This document shows, piece after piece, positions 14,234-23,715 of a stretch of 37,587 nucleotides of DNA; the first letter of the stretch is position 1; each line of letters begins with the position of its first letter. A program made the position numbers and the translations under genes. The DNA is from Phycisphaerae bacterium (lineage in GTDB: Bacteria; Planctomycetota; Phycisphaerae; UBA1845; JAFGLZ01), in contig JAFGLZ010000083.1 of assembly GCA_016927755.1 (NCBI GenBank), forward strand, positions 1 through 37,587, read 5' to 3'. The notes below the pieces were generated by a model, which saw only the letters and a list, made by a program, of their open reading frames with translations, had not been told where the DNA came from and did not search any database.

Positions 14234-15178
14234 TTGCCATCGATTGACATGCCGCTGAGCGAGTTGACGGAGTATCGCCCGCCGCTGACGCGATCGCATG
14301 ACTTCGACGCTTACTGGTCCGAGACGCTTTCGGAGAGCCGGGCGCTGGCTTATGACGCCAGGGTCGCGCTGAAGCCGTATCCGGGCGAGGGCGTGGAGCT
14401 GCTCGACGTCGAGCTAGCGGCGTTCGGCGGGGGTACGATCTTCTGCAAGCTAATGCGACCGAAGGGGGCGAGATCGCTGCCGGCGATCGTGTTCTATCAC
14501 GGCTACAGCGGGGAGGCGCCGCTACCGTTCGGTCTTCTGCCGTGGGCGTGCCAGGGGTTCGTGGCGATGGGGGTGGACTGCCGCGGCCAGGGCGGTCGGA
14601 GCACGGACGGGGCGGTCTATCCGGGCGGTCATCGGCCGGGCTTCATGACGCAGGGCATCGAGGACCCCAAGCGGTATTACTATCGGTACGCATATGCGGA
14701 TTGCGTTCGGGCGCTCGACTGGTTGTCCGAGCAGGACGAGGTCGACGAGCATCGCATGGGGATCACGGGGATCAGTCAGGGCGGGGGGTTGACGCTGGCG
14801 GTGGCGGGTCTGAGCGATCGGCCCAAGCTGGCGGTCCCGGAGGTGCCGTATCTGTGTCACTTCCGGCGGTCGGTCGACGTGGCGACGGCGGGCCCGTACG
14901 CGGAGATCTCGGACTGGCTTCGGAACCGGCCTGAGATGAGCGAGCAGACGTGGCAGACGTTGAGCTACGTGGACGGGATGAACCTGGCGGATCGCATCCG
15001 ATGCCGGACCGTGGTGACGGTCGGGCTGTGGGACGACATCTGTCCGCCGTCAAGCGTCTATGCGGCCTACAACCACATGCAAGTGGACAAGCGGATCGAG
15101 GTGTTCGAGTTCGCGCGCCATGAGAGCCCCATGCATTTTGCCGAGACCCGGTTTGAGATCATCAAGACGGGGCTGTAA
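14234..15178 (+). CDS. Acetylxylan esterase / cephalosporin-C deacetylase family hydrolase
   Basis: Start set at the TTG at 14234 because a perfect AGGAGG lies 7 bases upstream; this gives 314 residues, the family's usual size. The alpha/beta-hydrolase triad is visible: GISQGGG (Ser181), GLWDDICPP (Asp267 or Asp268) and FARHESP (His296), with CRGQGGRS before the nucleophile. Family members remove acetyl groups from xylo-oligosaccharides and other small esters and act as cytoplasmic hexamers; no signal peptide is seen. It starts 59 bases after lplA and may be read from the same transcript, but its role fits the carbohydrate genes downstream better. Confidence 0.9.
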   Translation: MPSIDMPLSELTEYRPPLTRSHDFDAYWSETLSESRALAYDARVALKPYPGEGVELLDVELAAFGGGTIFCKLMRPKGARSLPAIVFYHGYSGEAPLPFGLLPWACQGFVAMGVDCRGQGGRSTDGAVYPGGHRPGFMTQGIEDPKRYYYRYAYADCVRALDWLSEQDEVDEHRMGITGISQGGGLTLAVAGLSDRPKLAVPEVPYLCHFRRSVDVATAGPYAEISDWLRNRPEMSEQTWQTLSYVDGMNLADRIRCRTVVTVGLWDDICPPSSVYAAYNHMQVDKRIEVFEFARHESPMHFAETRFEIIKTGL

Positions 15179-15266
15179 GGTAATGCGCTTTTCCGGGGGG
15201 CATGGATGTCCCTCGAGTTCGAAGTCGAGTCGTTGTGAGTGAACTTCCTCGAGTTGCAGGTGAACT

Positions 15267-16016
15267 ATGGATGCCATCGTTTTGTGTGCCGGTTATGCCA
15301 CGCGTCTTCGGCCGCTGACCCTCAATACGCCGAAACCACTGCTCGATGTCGGGGACAAGCCGATCCTGGGGCACATCCTGGACAAGCTGGTGGGCTCGGA
15401 CGTGAAGCGCGTCTTCATCGTGTCGAATGCGCGCTTCGCCGACAACTTCTCTGAGTGGGTGGGAACGGTGTCTTTTCCGGGGCTGGAACTGAACGTCGTG
15501 GACGACGGGACGACCACGAACGCGGACCGGTTGGGGTCGATGGGCGACGTGCGTTTCGTCTCCCGGGAGGCCAGGCTCAGCGATGACTTCATCATGATCA
15601 ACGGGGACAACCTTTTCACCTTCTCGTTGGCGCCGCTGCTCGCGGCGTTCAAGGCGCGGGGCAACATGCTCGCTCTGTATGACGTGGGCACGCTGGACCT
15701 GGCGAAGCTCTACGGCATCCCGACGCTGGACGACGACATGCGGGTGACGGGTTTCATCGAGAAGCCCTCCAAACCCACGTCGACGCTGGCCTCGATCGGC
15801 ATCTACGTGTATGGGGCGGAGGTTCACAGGCTTCTGGGCGAGTACCTGGAAGAGGGGAACTCGCCCGACAAGACGGGCGAGTTCGTCGAGTGGTTGCATG
15901 CCAAGACGGACGTGTACGGTCACGCCTATAGCGGCGAGGAGGCCGTCTGGTTCGACATCGGGACGATTGAGCAGCTCGATGAGGCGCGGACCAAGTGGGG
16001 TCAGATCGGGGCTTAG
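15267..16016 (+). CDS. Sugar-1-phosphate nucleotidyltransferase
   Basis: 249 residues forming one nucleotidyltransferase Rossmann-like domain. LCAGYATRLRPLTLNTPKPL (residues 6-25) is the nucleotide-binding signature, with Ala in place of the usual Gly before TR. INGDNLF carries the metal-binding Asp, and GFIEKPSKP and WFDIGTIEQL complete the pattern. It activates a sugar phosphate to an NDP-sugar; the short form fits glucose-1-phosphate thymidylyl- or mannose-1-phosphate guanylyltransferase types, and the two cannot be separated by eye. No hexapeptide-repeat domain is attached. The ATG follows a stretch with a repeated CCTCGAGTT motif. Confidence 0.9.
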   Translation: MDAIVLCAGYATRLRPLTLNTPKPLLDVGDKPILGHILDKLVGSDVKRVFIVSNARFADNFSEWVGTVSFPGLELNVVDDGTTTNADRLGSMGDVRFVSREARLSDDFIMINGDNLFTFSLAPLLAAFKARGNMLALYDVGTLDLAKLYGIPTLDDDMRVTGFIEKPSKPTSTLASIGIYVYGAEVHRLLGEYLEEGNSPDKTGEFVEWLHAKTDVYGHAYSGEEAVWFDIGTIEQLDEARTKWGQIGA

Positions 16017-16074
16017 GCCCGGAGGGGCGTCGAGACGGAATCTCGCCGACGCGTTGAGGCTTTGATCGACCGGC

Positions 16075-16431
16075 TCAGCGTTTCGGTCGTTCGTCCAGGC
16101 CCAAGGCCTGAGCGGCCCTGGCTAGGGACTGGAAGGCCTGTCCCAATTCGGTCGTGACGGTTCGGGCTGTCGGCGGGGTCAGGGCGGATCGGCTGTCGGC
16201 TTTGTCCGCGGCCCGCGCGGAGGAGAGGATCAGGTCGGCCGTCGAGCGGACCAGTTGGGCGAGTCTTGCCACGTCAGACATCGTGGTCATCCTTCCGGGC
16301 TCCTGCATGGCGGTGGTAGGGGACGGCAACTCCGGTAGCGGCATGGTATAAGGAGCGGGGGCGATCGCCAAGTTGTCGGCGACGGCGGGGTACACCATGC
16401 CCGGGCGAGACGTGTCAGTCTGCTGGAACAC
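16075..16431 (-). CDS. Small hypothetical protein
   Basis: An open frame of 118 codons from a GTG at 16431. A better start may be the ATG at 16290 (MTTMSDVARLAQLVRST), which has AGGAG nine bases upstream and gives 71 residues. The C-terminal part is helical and Ala/Arg-rich (LAQLVRSTADLILSSARAA; LGQAFQSLARAAQALG) with no membrane segment. I do not recognise it. Coding status is uncertain, but no known gene overlaps it and the ribosome site supports the shorter form. Confidence 0.45.
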   Translation of the reverse strand: MFQQTDTSRPGMVYPAVADNLAIAPAPYTMPLPELPSPTTAMQEPGRMTTMSDVARLAQLVRSTADLILSSARAADKADSRSALTPPTARTVTTELGQAFQSLARAAQALGLDERPKR

Positions 16432-16690
16432 CTCAAAAAAGCCCTGGACGTTCGGGGTTAGTCTCCGTTAACATATTTGCAGGCAGTTGCGGAGCGTGCA
16501 GGAGGGCGAGCTGCATGGGAAAGAACGCCTCCCGCCTTGTGTATTTCCGGCAGGCTCCGGCCGGGGCACGGCCCGGGTGCTCGCATCAAGGCCGTCGATG
16601 TCAACATCTGTCAAGACGTATCAAGAGCGACGCGAGAATGTGCGTCTCCTTTCTAGCACATCGAGGACCGAGTAACGAAAGGACTTAGCC

Positions 16691-18520
16691 ATGATCGGCA
16701 CGTCGAGGCTTACGTGGTGTTACGCTGTCTGTGTGATGGTTTCCTGGCTGGCCGGCGCGGCTCTTGCTGAGGACGCCCCCGTCCAGGTCGAATATGCCCG
16801 GGTGTATACGGCAATCATCCGGTCTCCGGCTGCGGATGCGACGTTGGACGACCTGGCACAGATCGCGAGGGGCAAGGGGTCGGTCGAGATCGTCCGCTTC
16901 CCGGCGGATGGGGACGCGTGTTCGCCGACCTCCCGAACGCTCGTGAGCCTGGGTCAGGGCGGTTTTGCCTATCCGGGGTTCTCGGTCAGGGCCGAGGAGG
17001 TCATCGCCAAGAAGCAGGCGGCGGGTGAGCTGGAGGCATCGTCGGACGGCAAGGTGCTGTCGGCCCGTTTTCAGACCCGCCAGGGAGCGGGCGTGATGGA
17101 GATGGCGCGGCCCGATGGCAAGGGGGCCCCGCTGCGGCTGAGCGCCAGGGTGGCGGGCAAGACACTGGCGACGACGGCGATTCACCCGGCGGCGGCGAAG
17201 GGCGATTCGACATCGAGGCCCGGCGTGATCGAGACGGACGTGCCGGGCAAGGGTATCAAGATCGTGCAGGTGTACGAGTACCTCGACGCGGCGCCGAGCG
17301 CGGAGGAACTGGCGCCGCCGACGATCGAGGGGGCGCTCACGCCAGGGGCGGCCGGGGCGGGCGCTGAAGCGGATGGCGGCGCGGTGGCGACCGACGACGT
17401 GAGCTTCGATGCGTCGCTGACGGGGGTGACCTGGAGTTGGGACACGAAGTGGTGGCCTGGCGGCAACGAGGAGCCGGGCGGGTCCCCGCTTCAGATCCGG
17501 ATCGTGATGGGCGTGGGGGCGGACATCGGCTCGCACGTCGAGGGCGATTTCAGTCTGGACTATACGCCCAGCGTTCTTCAGGCCGGGGCGGGCTCCGGGG
17601 ATCTGGCGATTGACTTCGGGGCGGAGCTTTCGGCCCGTGGCTCCGTCGACATCGGGATCGTGGATCCGTTCACGTTCGACATTCCGTACATTCCGCAGTT
17701 CGACCTGCGGATCGACGACGAGGCGACGTTCGACTCATACCTGTTGGATTCATCGGTTCACGTGGAGGATGCGACGGGGCGACAGCGAGTCGTGGACGTG
17801 GATTTGGTCGACATTCTGCTGGCGAATCTGATCGACATTCCCGGTCTGAGCGGCGGGATTTCAATTGACGCCGCATTGTCCGCCTCGGCGGACATGACGG
17901 CGGATTCGATCAGCCTGAGCGACGGGACGACGTTCACGAGCGAGGGCGAGTCGCAGGGCGTCACCATCGGGATCGAGGGCTATCAGGCGACAGCGACGTA
18001 TAACGAGAACTTCACGGGCACGGCGACGCTGATCGCGTATCCGGTCATGTTCGTCGAGCTCCTGTGGTGGGACTGGGACCTGCCGCTGTTCGATCTTCCG
18101 TGGGACGTGATCAGCGGTCCGATCGATCTAGACTTCTCGACGTCGGGTCTGGACTTCCCGCCGGTGATGTGCTCGCTGACGATCTCGGAGATCAACGGGA
18201 CGTGGGGCGAGGTGATCCTCGACCCGCCGCCGGCGGATGCGAACAGTCCGGAGTATCCGGCCGGGACGGTGGTGACGCTATCGGCCGAGCCGGTCGACGG
18301 GAAGTATCTGGCGCACTGGATGATCTTCAATCCGGACTACCCCGGCGACGAGAACCACGTCGTGTACGACGCCAACAGCACGACGACGATCCTGATGGAC
18401 GCGGACCGCGAGGTCACGGCTGCCTGGCGATGCGGTAGCGGCTTGGGCGGGGCGTTGCCGCTTCTGGTCGTCATGGTCGCGCTGCTGGGGGTGATCTCGC
18501 ATCGGAGGCGCCGAGCGTAG
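16691..18520 (+). CDS. Secreted surface protein with InlB-type repeat and C-terminal sorting-like tail
   Basis: 609 residues. A Sec signal peptide (residues 1-26, ending AGAALA) leads into a largely beta, acidic extracellular region with many Asp- and Gly-rich strands and no enzyme motif I can name. Residues ~500-580 resemble a divergent InlB B-repeat (VVTLSAEPVDGKYLAHW ... TTTILMDADREVTAAW). The end is a tripartite tail: CGSG, a hydrophobic helix (LPLLVVMVALLGVI) and SHRRRRA. That layout resembles MYXO-CTERM/PEP-CTERM-like signals that anchor or sort surface proteins. No sorting transpeptidase or exosortase gene is in the window. GAAAGGA lies upstream of the ATG. Confidence 0.8.
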   Translation: MIGTSRLTWCYAVCVMVSWLAGAALAEDAPVQVEYARVYTAIIRSPAADATLDDLAQIARGKGSVEIVRFPADGDACSPTSRTLVSLGQGGFAYPGFSVRAEEVIAKKQAAGELEASSDGKVLSARFQTRQGAGVMEMARPDGKGAPLRLSARVAGKTLATTAIHPAAAKGDSTSRPGVIETDVPGKGIKIVQVYEYLDAAPSAEELAPPTIEGALTPGAAGAGAEADGGAVATDDVSFDASLTGVTWSWDTKWWPGGNEEPGGSPLQIRIVMGVGADIGSHVEGDFSLDYTPSVLQAGAGSGDLAIDFGAELSARGSVDIGIVDPFTFDIPYIPQFDLRIDDEATFDSYLLDSSVHVEDATGRQRVVDVDLVDILLANLIDIPGLSGGISIDAALSASADMTADSISLSDGTTFTSEGESQGVTIGIEGYQATATYNENFTGTATLIAYPVMFVELLWWDWDLPLFDLPWDVISGPIDLDFSTSGLDFPPVMCSLTISEINGTWGEVILDPPPADANSPEYPAGTVVTLSAEPVDGKYLAHWMIFNPDYPGDENHVVYDANSTTTILMDADREVTAAWRCGSGLGGALPLLVVMVALLGVISHRRRRA

Positions 18521-18790
18521 TCACGGGCGAGCAACGCGAACGTGAGTTGCACGGACACGGGTCGGTCATGGTCATGGCCGGCCCTTTCCTTTGGGTGCGT
18601 GCTCGTCGGGTCAGCGCCGCGACCGCCGAGGCCCACTGGCGGCAGTCACCCCGCTGGGACGTGGACCGAGGCGAGAGTCCGTTGCTTCGCATGGCTCTGG
18701 CCTGTATGAGAGGGCGTTGGCCGGGTGTCGTCGAGCATGCTTGGGGGCGGTCGGCAGGTGCTTTGTGAGACTGCATTGGCGAGGGGCACG

Positions 18791-21757
18791 ATGACCCGCT
18801 GGCTGGTCCTGGCGTTGACGCTTTGTGTACCGGCCGCCGGTGTGGGGCAGGCGGTTGCGGAGCGGGCTGGCGCTCGCGTGGCGCTGTTGTCCGACGGCAT
18901 CGCCGGGTTGGACCGCTCGCTCGTGGGCGAGATCGCGCGGAGGCTCCAGCAAGCGACCTTCGCCACGGCGCTGCTGAGGTGCGAGGAGCTTGCCGACGGG
19001 AAGACGTTCAGCCGGGGGCGATTCGACGTCCTGATCCTGTGCCACAGTCCCGCGTTCCCGATGATCGCCAGGGAGAACCTCGTGCGGTTTCTCGAGCAGG
19101 GCGGGCATCTGGTGCTGATGGGGGGGCGCGCCTTCAGCACGCCGGTGATTCGGTACGGCTCTCGTTGGTGCACGTGGGCGGAGGCGGCCGAGTCGTTGTC
19201 GTCGGTGCCCGCGGCTCAGGTGTTCTTCGATTTCGGCGACGGCGTCTCCGGGTGGACTCGCAGCAGCTCGGAGCCTGGGCGACCCACCAAGCTCGCTACC
19301 GATCGGGGCAGGGCGGGGCGGTGCATGCGGATCGAGATCAAGGGGCTGGACGACGGCTGGGACACGCATGCGGCGAAGCTGCCGACGCCGTTTGCCGAGG
19401 GCGCCAACGCGCTGTCCTTCTGGGCCAAGGCGACGAAGAACACGCCGCAGATGGCGGTGGAGTTGGACGAGCAGGACGGGTCCCGATGGGTCGCCGTGGT
19501 TGACGTGGGGGATCAGTGGAAGCGCTATCTGCTGACGGCACCCAGGTTCAAGTTCTGGCGGGACGGTTCGTCGCGCGAGCGTGGGGACAAGGATCGCGTG
19601 GATTTCGGGAAGGTTCGCCGCGTCTCGTTTGGGGTGGCGTTCGGTCTGACGTCGCAGCCGCCGGGGGATCATATGCTGTGGATCGATGAGATCGGCAGCG
19701 CCAAAGTGGAGGTCCCGGCTGGGGCGGACGTGGCCGAGCCGCTGGATCTGGGCGTCTTCAGCGACGACGAGGTGCATCGACTTGGGGACATCGAGCGCGT
19801 GGTGACGGCCCGCGGGCAGGATGTGCTTGGCCGGGACGTGACGGTGTCGGGTCGGTTCGCGGGCACGTCCGCCGTCGGCTTTGCGCTGCCCGCCCGCAGC
19901 GAGTTCATACCGGTGCTTGCCGCGCTGGATCGTTACGGGCGGAATCGCGGCTGGGCCGGCGGTTTGCTCGTTCACTATGACGGGCCATTCAAGGGCTCGA
20001 ACTGGGTGCTGTTCGGAATCGAGTCGCGGGAGTTCTACAGACACGTGGTCTTCGGCGAAGCGCTGGTCGACCTCTTGACGACGATTGGGAGAGGGGACCT
20101 TGCCGGGAAGGCCAGGGCGGCGGACGTCGAGTCGCGTCGCGTGCGGATCGAGCTGAAGACGCCGCCGCCCGGGGGCTTCCTGCGGCTGAGTGAAGACCGC
20201 AAGCACATCCTGTATCCGGACGGGCGTCGGATCTTCATGTTCGGCGCGAACTACCTGGGTCCTTGCGACCGGAAGTGCTACATCGGCGGGGATCTCTTCG
20301 ACGCCCGCAGGATCGAGGACGACTTTCGGAAGTGCCGCGATGCGGGGATCAACATCCTGCGTTTCTGGCTGAACGGCGTCGAAAGGGATCCCGGCAAGGT
20401 GGCGACGGTCAAGGAGTTGGCGCGGCGATACGGCGTCTACCTGCTGCTGCATCTCGGGCCGCACGCGACGACGAGCGAGAAGATCGTGGATGCGATCATG
20501 CCGGCCGTGCGGGCGTTCAAGGACGAGCCGATGGTTCTCGGCTACGACCTGATCAATGAGCCGTACTTGGGCACGGTGGGGGCGATCACAATCGACGGGA
20601 GGCCGTCGGCGCTGCTGGCGCTGAGGCCGTACGAGACGTTCGAGGGCGAGTTCAGCAAGACCTGGGTGGACGGCTGCGTGAAGAGCCGTCCGGAATGGCC
20701 TCAGATGCACAAGTGGCTGGATGAGAAGGATGCGCGAGAGCTCTACGCGGCCTACTCGCTGTGGAACCGCTATGCGGCTCGATACCGGATAGGGGGCTAC
20801 TCGACATTCCCTGGCCTGAAGGGGCTGCTGCCGGTGGACGGCAAGTTCGGTCGCTTCATCAAGGGCGTGGACGAGACGTTCGGGGCGTGGATCAAGTTTC
20901 AGGTCGAGGCGATTCGGAGCGAGGACAAGCGGCACCTGATCACGGTGGGCTACAACACGGCGCTCTCGTGTCTGCCGGCCAACGAGCGACTCGATTTCGT
21001 CTCTCAGCACGTGTATGAGAAGCCGGGTACGCTCGAGACGGTGATGCGGAACGTCACGACGATGGACCGGTTGGCCAAGGCGTGGCCGCGCCAGCCGATC
21101 ACGTTGGGTGAGTTCGGATATTCGAACGGCATTCGCGTGGCGGGGGGCTATCTCGATCCCGACGCGTCGGGCGTTGGCGAGATGATTCATTACCTGTATG
21201 CGCTGGCCCACGGCTATGACGGCTGCATGAAGTGGTCGCTGACGGATTGGCCGCTGGCGGTGATTCGGTATAACGCGCCGTGGATCCAGGGCGCGAGCAA
21301 GCAGGTCTACGAATCGCGGTTCGGGGCGTACTCCTACGATGGGACGATTGAGGGGCGTCCGAAGCCGATCGCCCATGCGCTCAAGTTTCTGCGCGATTAT
21401 GTTGATCGGTATGGGCCTGGGGGCGAGTTGCGGGTGACGGGGAGCAAGACCCCGATCGGCGCCGCCTACGTCTATCGGAGCCGCGAGGCGTTGTTCGTCG
21501 GGGACGTTGCCCATGAGGCGCCGGAGTTTCGGTTCCGGGCGGACGTTCCGACGAGCGTGATGCTGATGAGGGACAGGGGCGCTCTTCGTGTGATGGCCAC
21601 GCGCGACGTGACGCTAAGTCTGAATCCGTCCGCGTTTGTCGGATCGATCACGGCGTCGACGGCCAAGGTCGAGGGCAGGACGGCCTCTACGGGTCGAGCG
21701 GAGGCGGGTCGGTTGGTTCTGGAGATGCTGGCGGGCGAGACCGTCACGATCAGGTAG
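18791..21757 (+). CDS. Large secreted multidomain GH5-like glycoside hydrolase
   Basis: 988 residues from the ATG at 18791, which gives a clean Sec signal peptide (MTRWLVLALTLCVPAAG). Residues ~28-115 look like a glutamine-amidotransferase-like fold (ALLSDG ... LVLMGG). Residues ~145-305 look like a carbohydrate-binding jelly roll (FFDFGDGVSGW ... GDHMLWIDEIG). A linker domain follows, then a clan GH-A TIM barrel from ~480 with acid/base in DLINEPYLG (Glu590) and nucleophile in LGEFGYSNG (Glu774). A beta-sandwich tail closes the chain. Both catalytic glutamates are present, so activity is likely; the substrate is a beta-glycan of unknown type. The nearest relatives I can suggest are GH5/GH42-like enzymes. 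Confidence 0.85.
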   Translation: MTRWLVLALTLCVPAAGVGQAVAERAGARVALLSDGIAGLDRSLVGEIARRLQQATFATALLRCEELADGKTFSRGRFDVLILCHSPAFPMIARENLVRFLEQGGHLVLMGGRAFSTPVIRYGSRWCTWAEAAESLSSVPAAQVFFDFGDGVSGWTRSSSEPGRPTKLATDRGRAGRCMRIEIKGLDDGWDTHAAKLPTPFAEGANALSFWAKATKNTPQMAVELDEQDGSRWVAVVDVGDQWKRYLLTAPRFKFWRDGSSRERGDKDRVDFGKVRRVSFGVAFGLTSQPPGDHMLWIDEIGSAKVEVPAGADVAEPLDLGVFSDDEVHRLGDIERVVTARGQDVLGRDVTVSGRFAGTSAVGFALPARSEFIPVLAALDRYGRNRGWAGGLLVHYDGPFKGSNWVLFGIESREFYRHVVFGEALVDLLTTIGRGDLAGKARAADVESRRVRIELKTPPPGGFLRLSEDRKHILYPDGRRIFMFGANYLGPCDRKCYIGGDLFDARRIEDDFRKCRDAGINILRFWLNGVERDPGKVATVKELARRYGVYLLLHLGPHATTSEKIVDAIMPAVRAFKDEPMVLGYDLINEPYLGTVGAITIDGRPSALLALRPYETFEGEFSKTWVDGCVKSRPEWPQMHKWLDEKDARELYAAYSLWNRYAARYRIGGYSTFPGLKGLLPVDGKFGRFIKGVDETFGAWIKFQVEAIRSEDKRHLITVGYNTALSCLPANERLDFVSQHVYEKPGTLETVMRNVTTMDRLAKAWPRQPITLGEFGYSNGIRVAGGYLDPDASGVGEMIHYLYALAHGYDGCMKWSLTDWPLAVIRYNAPWIQGASKQVYESRFGAYSYDGTIEGRPKPIAHALKFLRDYVDRYGPGGELRVTGSKTPIGAAYVYRSREALFVGDVAHEAPEFRFRADVPTSVMLMRDRGALRVMATRDVTLSLNPSAFVGSITASTAKVEGRTASTGRAEAGRLVLEMLAGETVTIR

Positions 21758-21781
21758 GACGGAGCGAGGTCGATCGATGGT

Positions 21782-21957
21782 CTAAGCTGCCTGCAAGAAT
21801 GCTTGGACAGCCAGCGAACCTTGGGTGGTGCACCTCTTGAGAGGTGGGGGACACGAATTCGATCGGAGATTCGCGTCCCCCACGGCTAAAGCCATGGGCC
21901 ACCCAGATAGAGGTTCCTTCTGACGCACTGTTCAATCTTTCATGAAAGCAGCTCAGC
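21782..21957 (+). mobile_element. Structured ~170-bp repeat element, copy 3, in the leader of the 21971 gene
   Basis: The best-preserved copy. The left end CTAAGCTGCCTGCAAGAA and the reverse complement of the right end, CTGAGCTGCTTTCATGAA, share eight of their first nine bases, giving imperfect terminal inverted repeats. Internal parts are the CACCTCTTGAGAGGTG palindrome, the long GGGGGACACGAAT / ATTCGCGTCCCCC stem and the core hairpin (21879-21898). It ends 13 bases before the ATG of the next gene. No transposase-like frame is inside. Confidence 0.85.
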
Positions 21958-21970
21958 GAGTGGAGGAGAC

Positions 21971-23698
21971 ATGAGAGAAGGGAGATGTCGGTTGAGGATT
22001 CGTAGAGTGGTTGTGGCGGCAGTCGCGGGGTGCTGTCTGGTCCTTGGGGTGACGCCGCGGGCGTTTTCAGAGGCGCGAATCATGAGTGGGACAACCGGGG
22101 CGGACGCGAAGGCGCCGCGGATCGTCAACGTGATCAACTTCATTCGCGAGATCGAGCCGCGGTCGAGCAAGCCCGACCGACTGGCCGGGGTGCTGTACGA
22201 GACGACGGTCAAGGAGATCGACGTTCTGAAACGGCACGGCCTGCCGGGGTCGTTCCTGATCCAATACGACGCGATGCGGGTCGAGCGATATCAGAGGCTC
22301 TTGAAGGAGCGCTTGGACCCCAAGCGGGACGAGATCGGCGCATGGTTGGAGATCGTTCAGCCGTTGGTCGAGAAGGCGGGGCTGACATGGCGGGGGCGAT
22401 ATCCGTGGGACTGGCACTCGCACGTGGGCTTCTCGATCGGGTATACGCCGGCGGAGCGCGAGCGGCTCATCGACGTGTTCATGGAAGATTTCAAGGCCGT
22501 CTTCGGCGCCTATCCGCGGTCGGTGGGGTCGTGGCTGATCGACGCGCACACGCTGGGCTATCTGGCGGACAGGTACGGGATCGTTGCGTCGTGTAACTGC
22601 AAGGACCAGTGGGGCACCGACGGGTACACGCTTTGGGGGGGCTACTGGAATCAGGCGTACTACCCGAGCCGAAAGAACATGTTCATGCCGGCGCAGGACG
22701 CGGCGAATCAGATTCCGGTGCCGATCTTCCGGATGCTGGGCAGCGATCCGATCTATCAGTACGACGTGAGTCTGGGGTCGGGCAGTCAATCGGTGGTCTC
22801 ACTGGAGCCGGCGTACAAGGACGGGGGCGGGTCGCCGACATGGGTCCGCTGGTTCTTCGACTTCACGGTCAACGCGCCGTGCCTGGCGCTGGCTTATGCG
22901 CAGGTGGGGCAGGAAAACGCCTTTACCTGGGCGAAGATCGACAAAGGCTATTCGGATCAGATCGCCTTGCTGGCCGAACTGGCCAAGGCGGGCAAGGTCC
23001 GCGTCGAGACGCTGGCGGACAGCGGCACGTGGTTCCGCGATCGATTCAAGATCACGCCAGCGACGGCGGTGACCGTCATGAAAGACTGGAAGGGGCAGGG
23101 GCGAAAGACCGTCTGGTACAACAGCCGCTTCTATCGCGCGAACATGTTGTGGGAGGGCGAGCGGTTTCGCATTCGCGACGTCCACCTGTTCGATGAGGAT
23201 TATGCGGAACGGTATCTGACGCGGCCCGTGACGTCCGCCAACTGCACGTATGACACGCTGCCGGTGGTGGACGGGTATCTCTGGAGCACGAAGGACGTTC
23301 TCGCGGGGATTCGGCTGGTGAAGATGGAGCCGGGCGGGGGATTCAGCGAGATGACGGGCGGCGAGCCGGTCGTCGAGGAGCTGAACGCGACGGACCTTCA
23401 GGTGACGTGGCCCGTCAAGGGCGGCGGACGTCTCGTCGTCGGATGCGAGTCGGATGCGATGAGCTTTTCTCTGGCAGGTGGCGGTGCTGACGGCTGGGCG
23501 ATGGCTCTTGGGTGGGCGGCGGAGAAGAAGTCCACCATCAGGGCGGTCGAGGACCGGGAGATTCGGTTCGAACGCGAGGGGTTTGGCTATCGTCTGCGGT
23601 GTGGGGCCGGACGATTCAGCCGGGAGGCAGGAAAGCCGATGGTGCTGATTCTGCCGGAGGGGGGACGGGTCGAGCTGAATCTCAACTGCGGGGGCTAA
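21971..23698 (+). CDS. Secreted deacetylase/glycoside-hydrolase-fold protein of unknown specificity
   Basis: 575 residues. The N-terminus has a Sec signal (RRVVVAAVAGCCLVLGV, cleavage near AFS-EA); VAGC could also be read as a lipobox. The catalytic part (~45-350) resembles the polysaccharide-deacetylase/GH superfamily barrel: YETTVKEIDVLKRHGLPGSF, HSHVGFS, AYPRSVGSWLIDAHTLGYLADRYGI and CNCKDQWGTDGYTLW. The classical NodB HxxxH metal motif is not seen, so deacetylation should not be assumed. The C-terminal ~150 residues are beta-rich. It is followed within 17 bases by the next secreted protein, so the two form an operon. Confidence 0.7.
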   Translation: MREGRCRLRIRRVVVAAVAGCCLVLGVTPRAFSEARIMSGTTGADAKAPRIVNVINFIREIEPRSSKPDRLAGVLYETTVKEIDVLKRHGLPGSFLIQYDAMRVERYQRLLKERLDPKRDEIGAWLEIVQPLVEKAGLTWRGRYPWDWHSHVGFSIGYTPAERERLIDVFMEDFKAVFGAYPRSVGSWLIDAHTLGYLADRYGIVASCNCKDQWGTDGYTLWGGYWNQAYYPSRKNMFMPAQDAANQIPVPIFRMLGSDPIYQYDVSLGSGSQSVVSLEPAYKDGGGSPTWVRWFFDFTVNAPCLALAYAQVGQENAFTWAKIDKGYSDQIALLAELAKAGKVRVETLADSGTWFRDRFKITPATAVTVMKDWKGQGRKTVWYNSRFYRANMLWEGERFRIRDVHLFDEDYAERYLTRPVTSANCTYDTLPVVDGYLWSTKDVLAGIRLVKMEPGGGFSEMTGGEPVVEELNATDLQVTWPVKGGGRLVVGCESDAMSFSLAGGGADGWAMALGWAAEKKSTIRAVEDREIRFEREGFGYRLRCGAGRFSREAGKPMVLILPEGGRVELNLNCGG

Positions 23699-23715
23699 CG
23701 GAGCGAGGATTCGTC

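Noticed and set aside
18611..21514. Very long open frame (967 codons) on the strand opposite the 988-residue GH5-like gene
   Set aside because: Arg/Pro/His-rich composition with no domain; a shadow of codon bias in GC-rich DNA. The plus strand has a signal peptide and catalytic motifs.
21750..21935. Small minus-strand frame containing AHGFSRG, also seen near 10081-10140
   Set aside because: It is the translation of the repeat element, not a gene; the two frames resemble each other only because the DNA is repeated.
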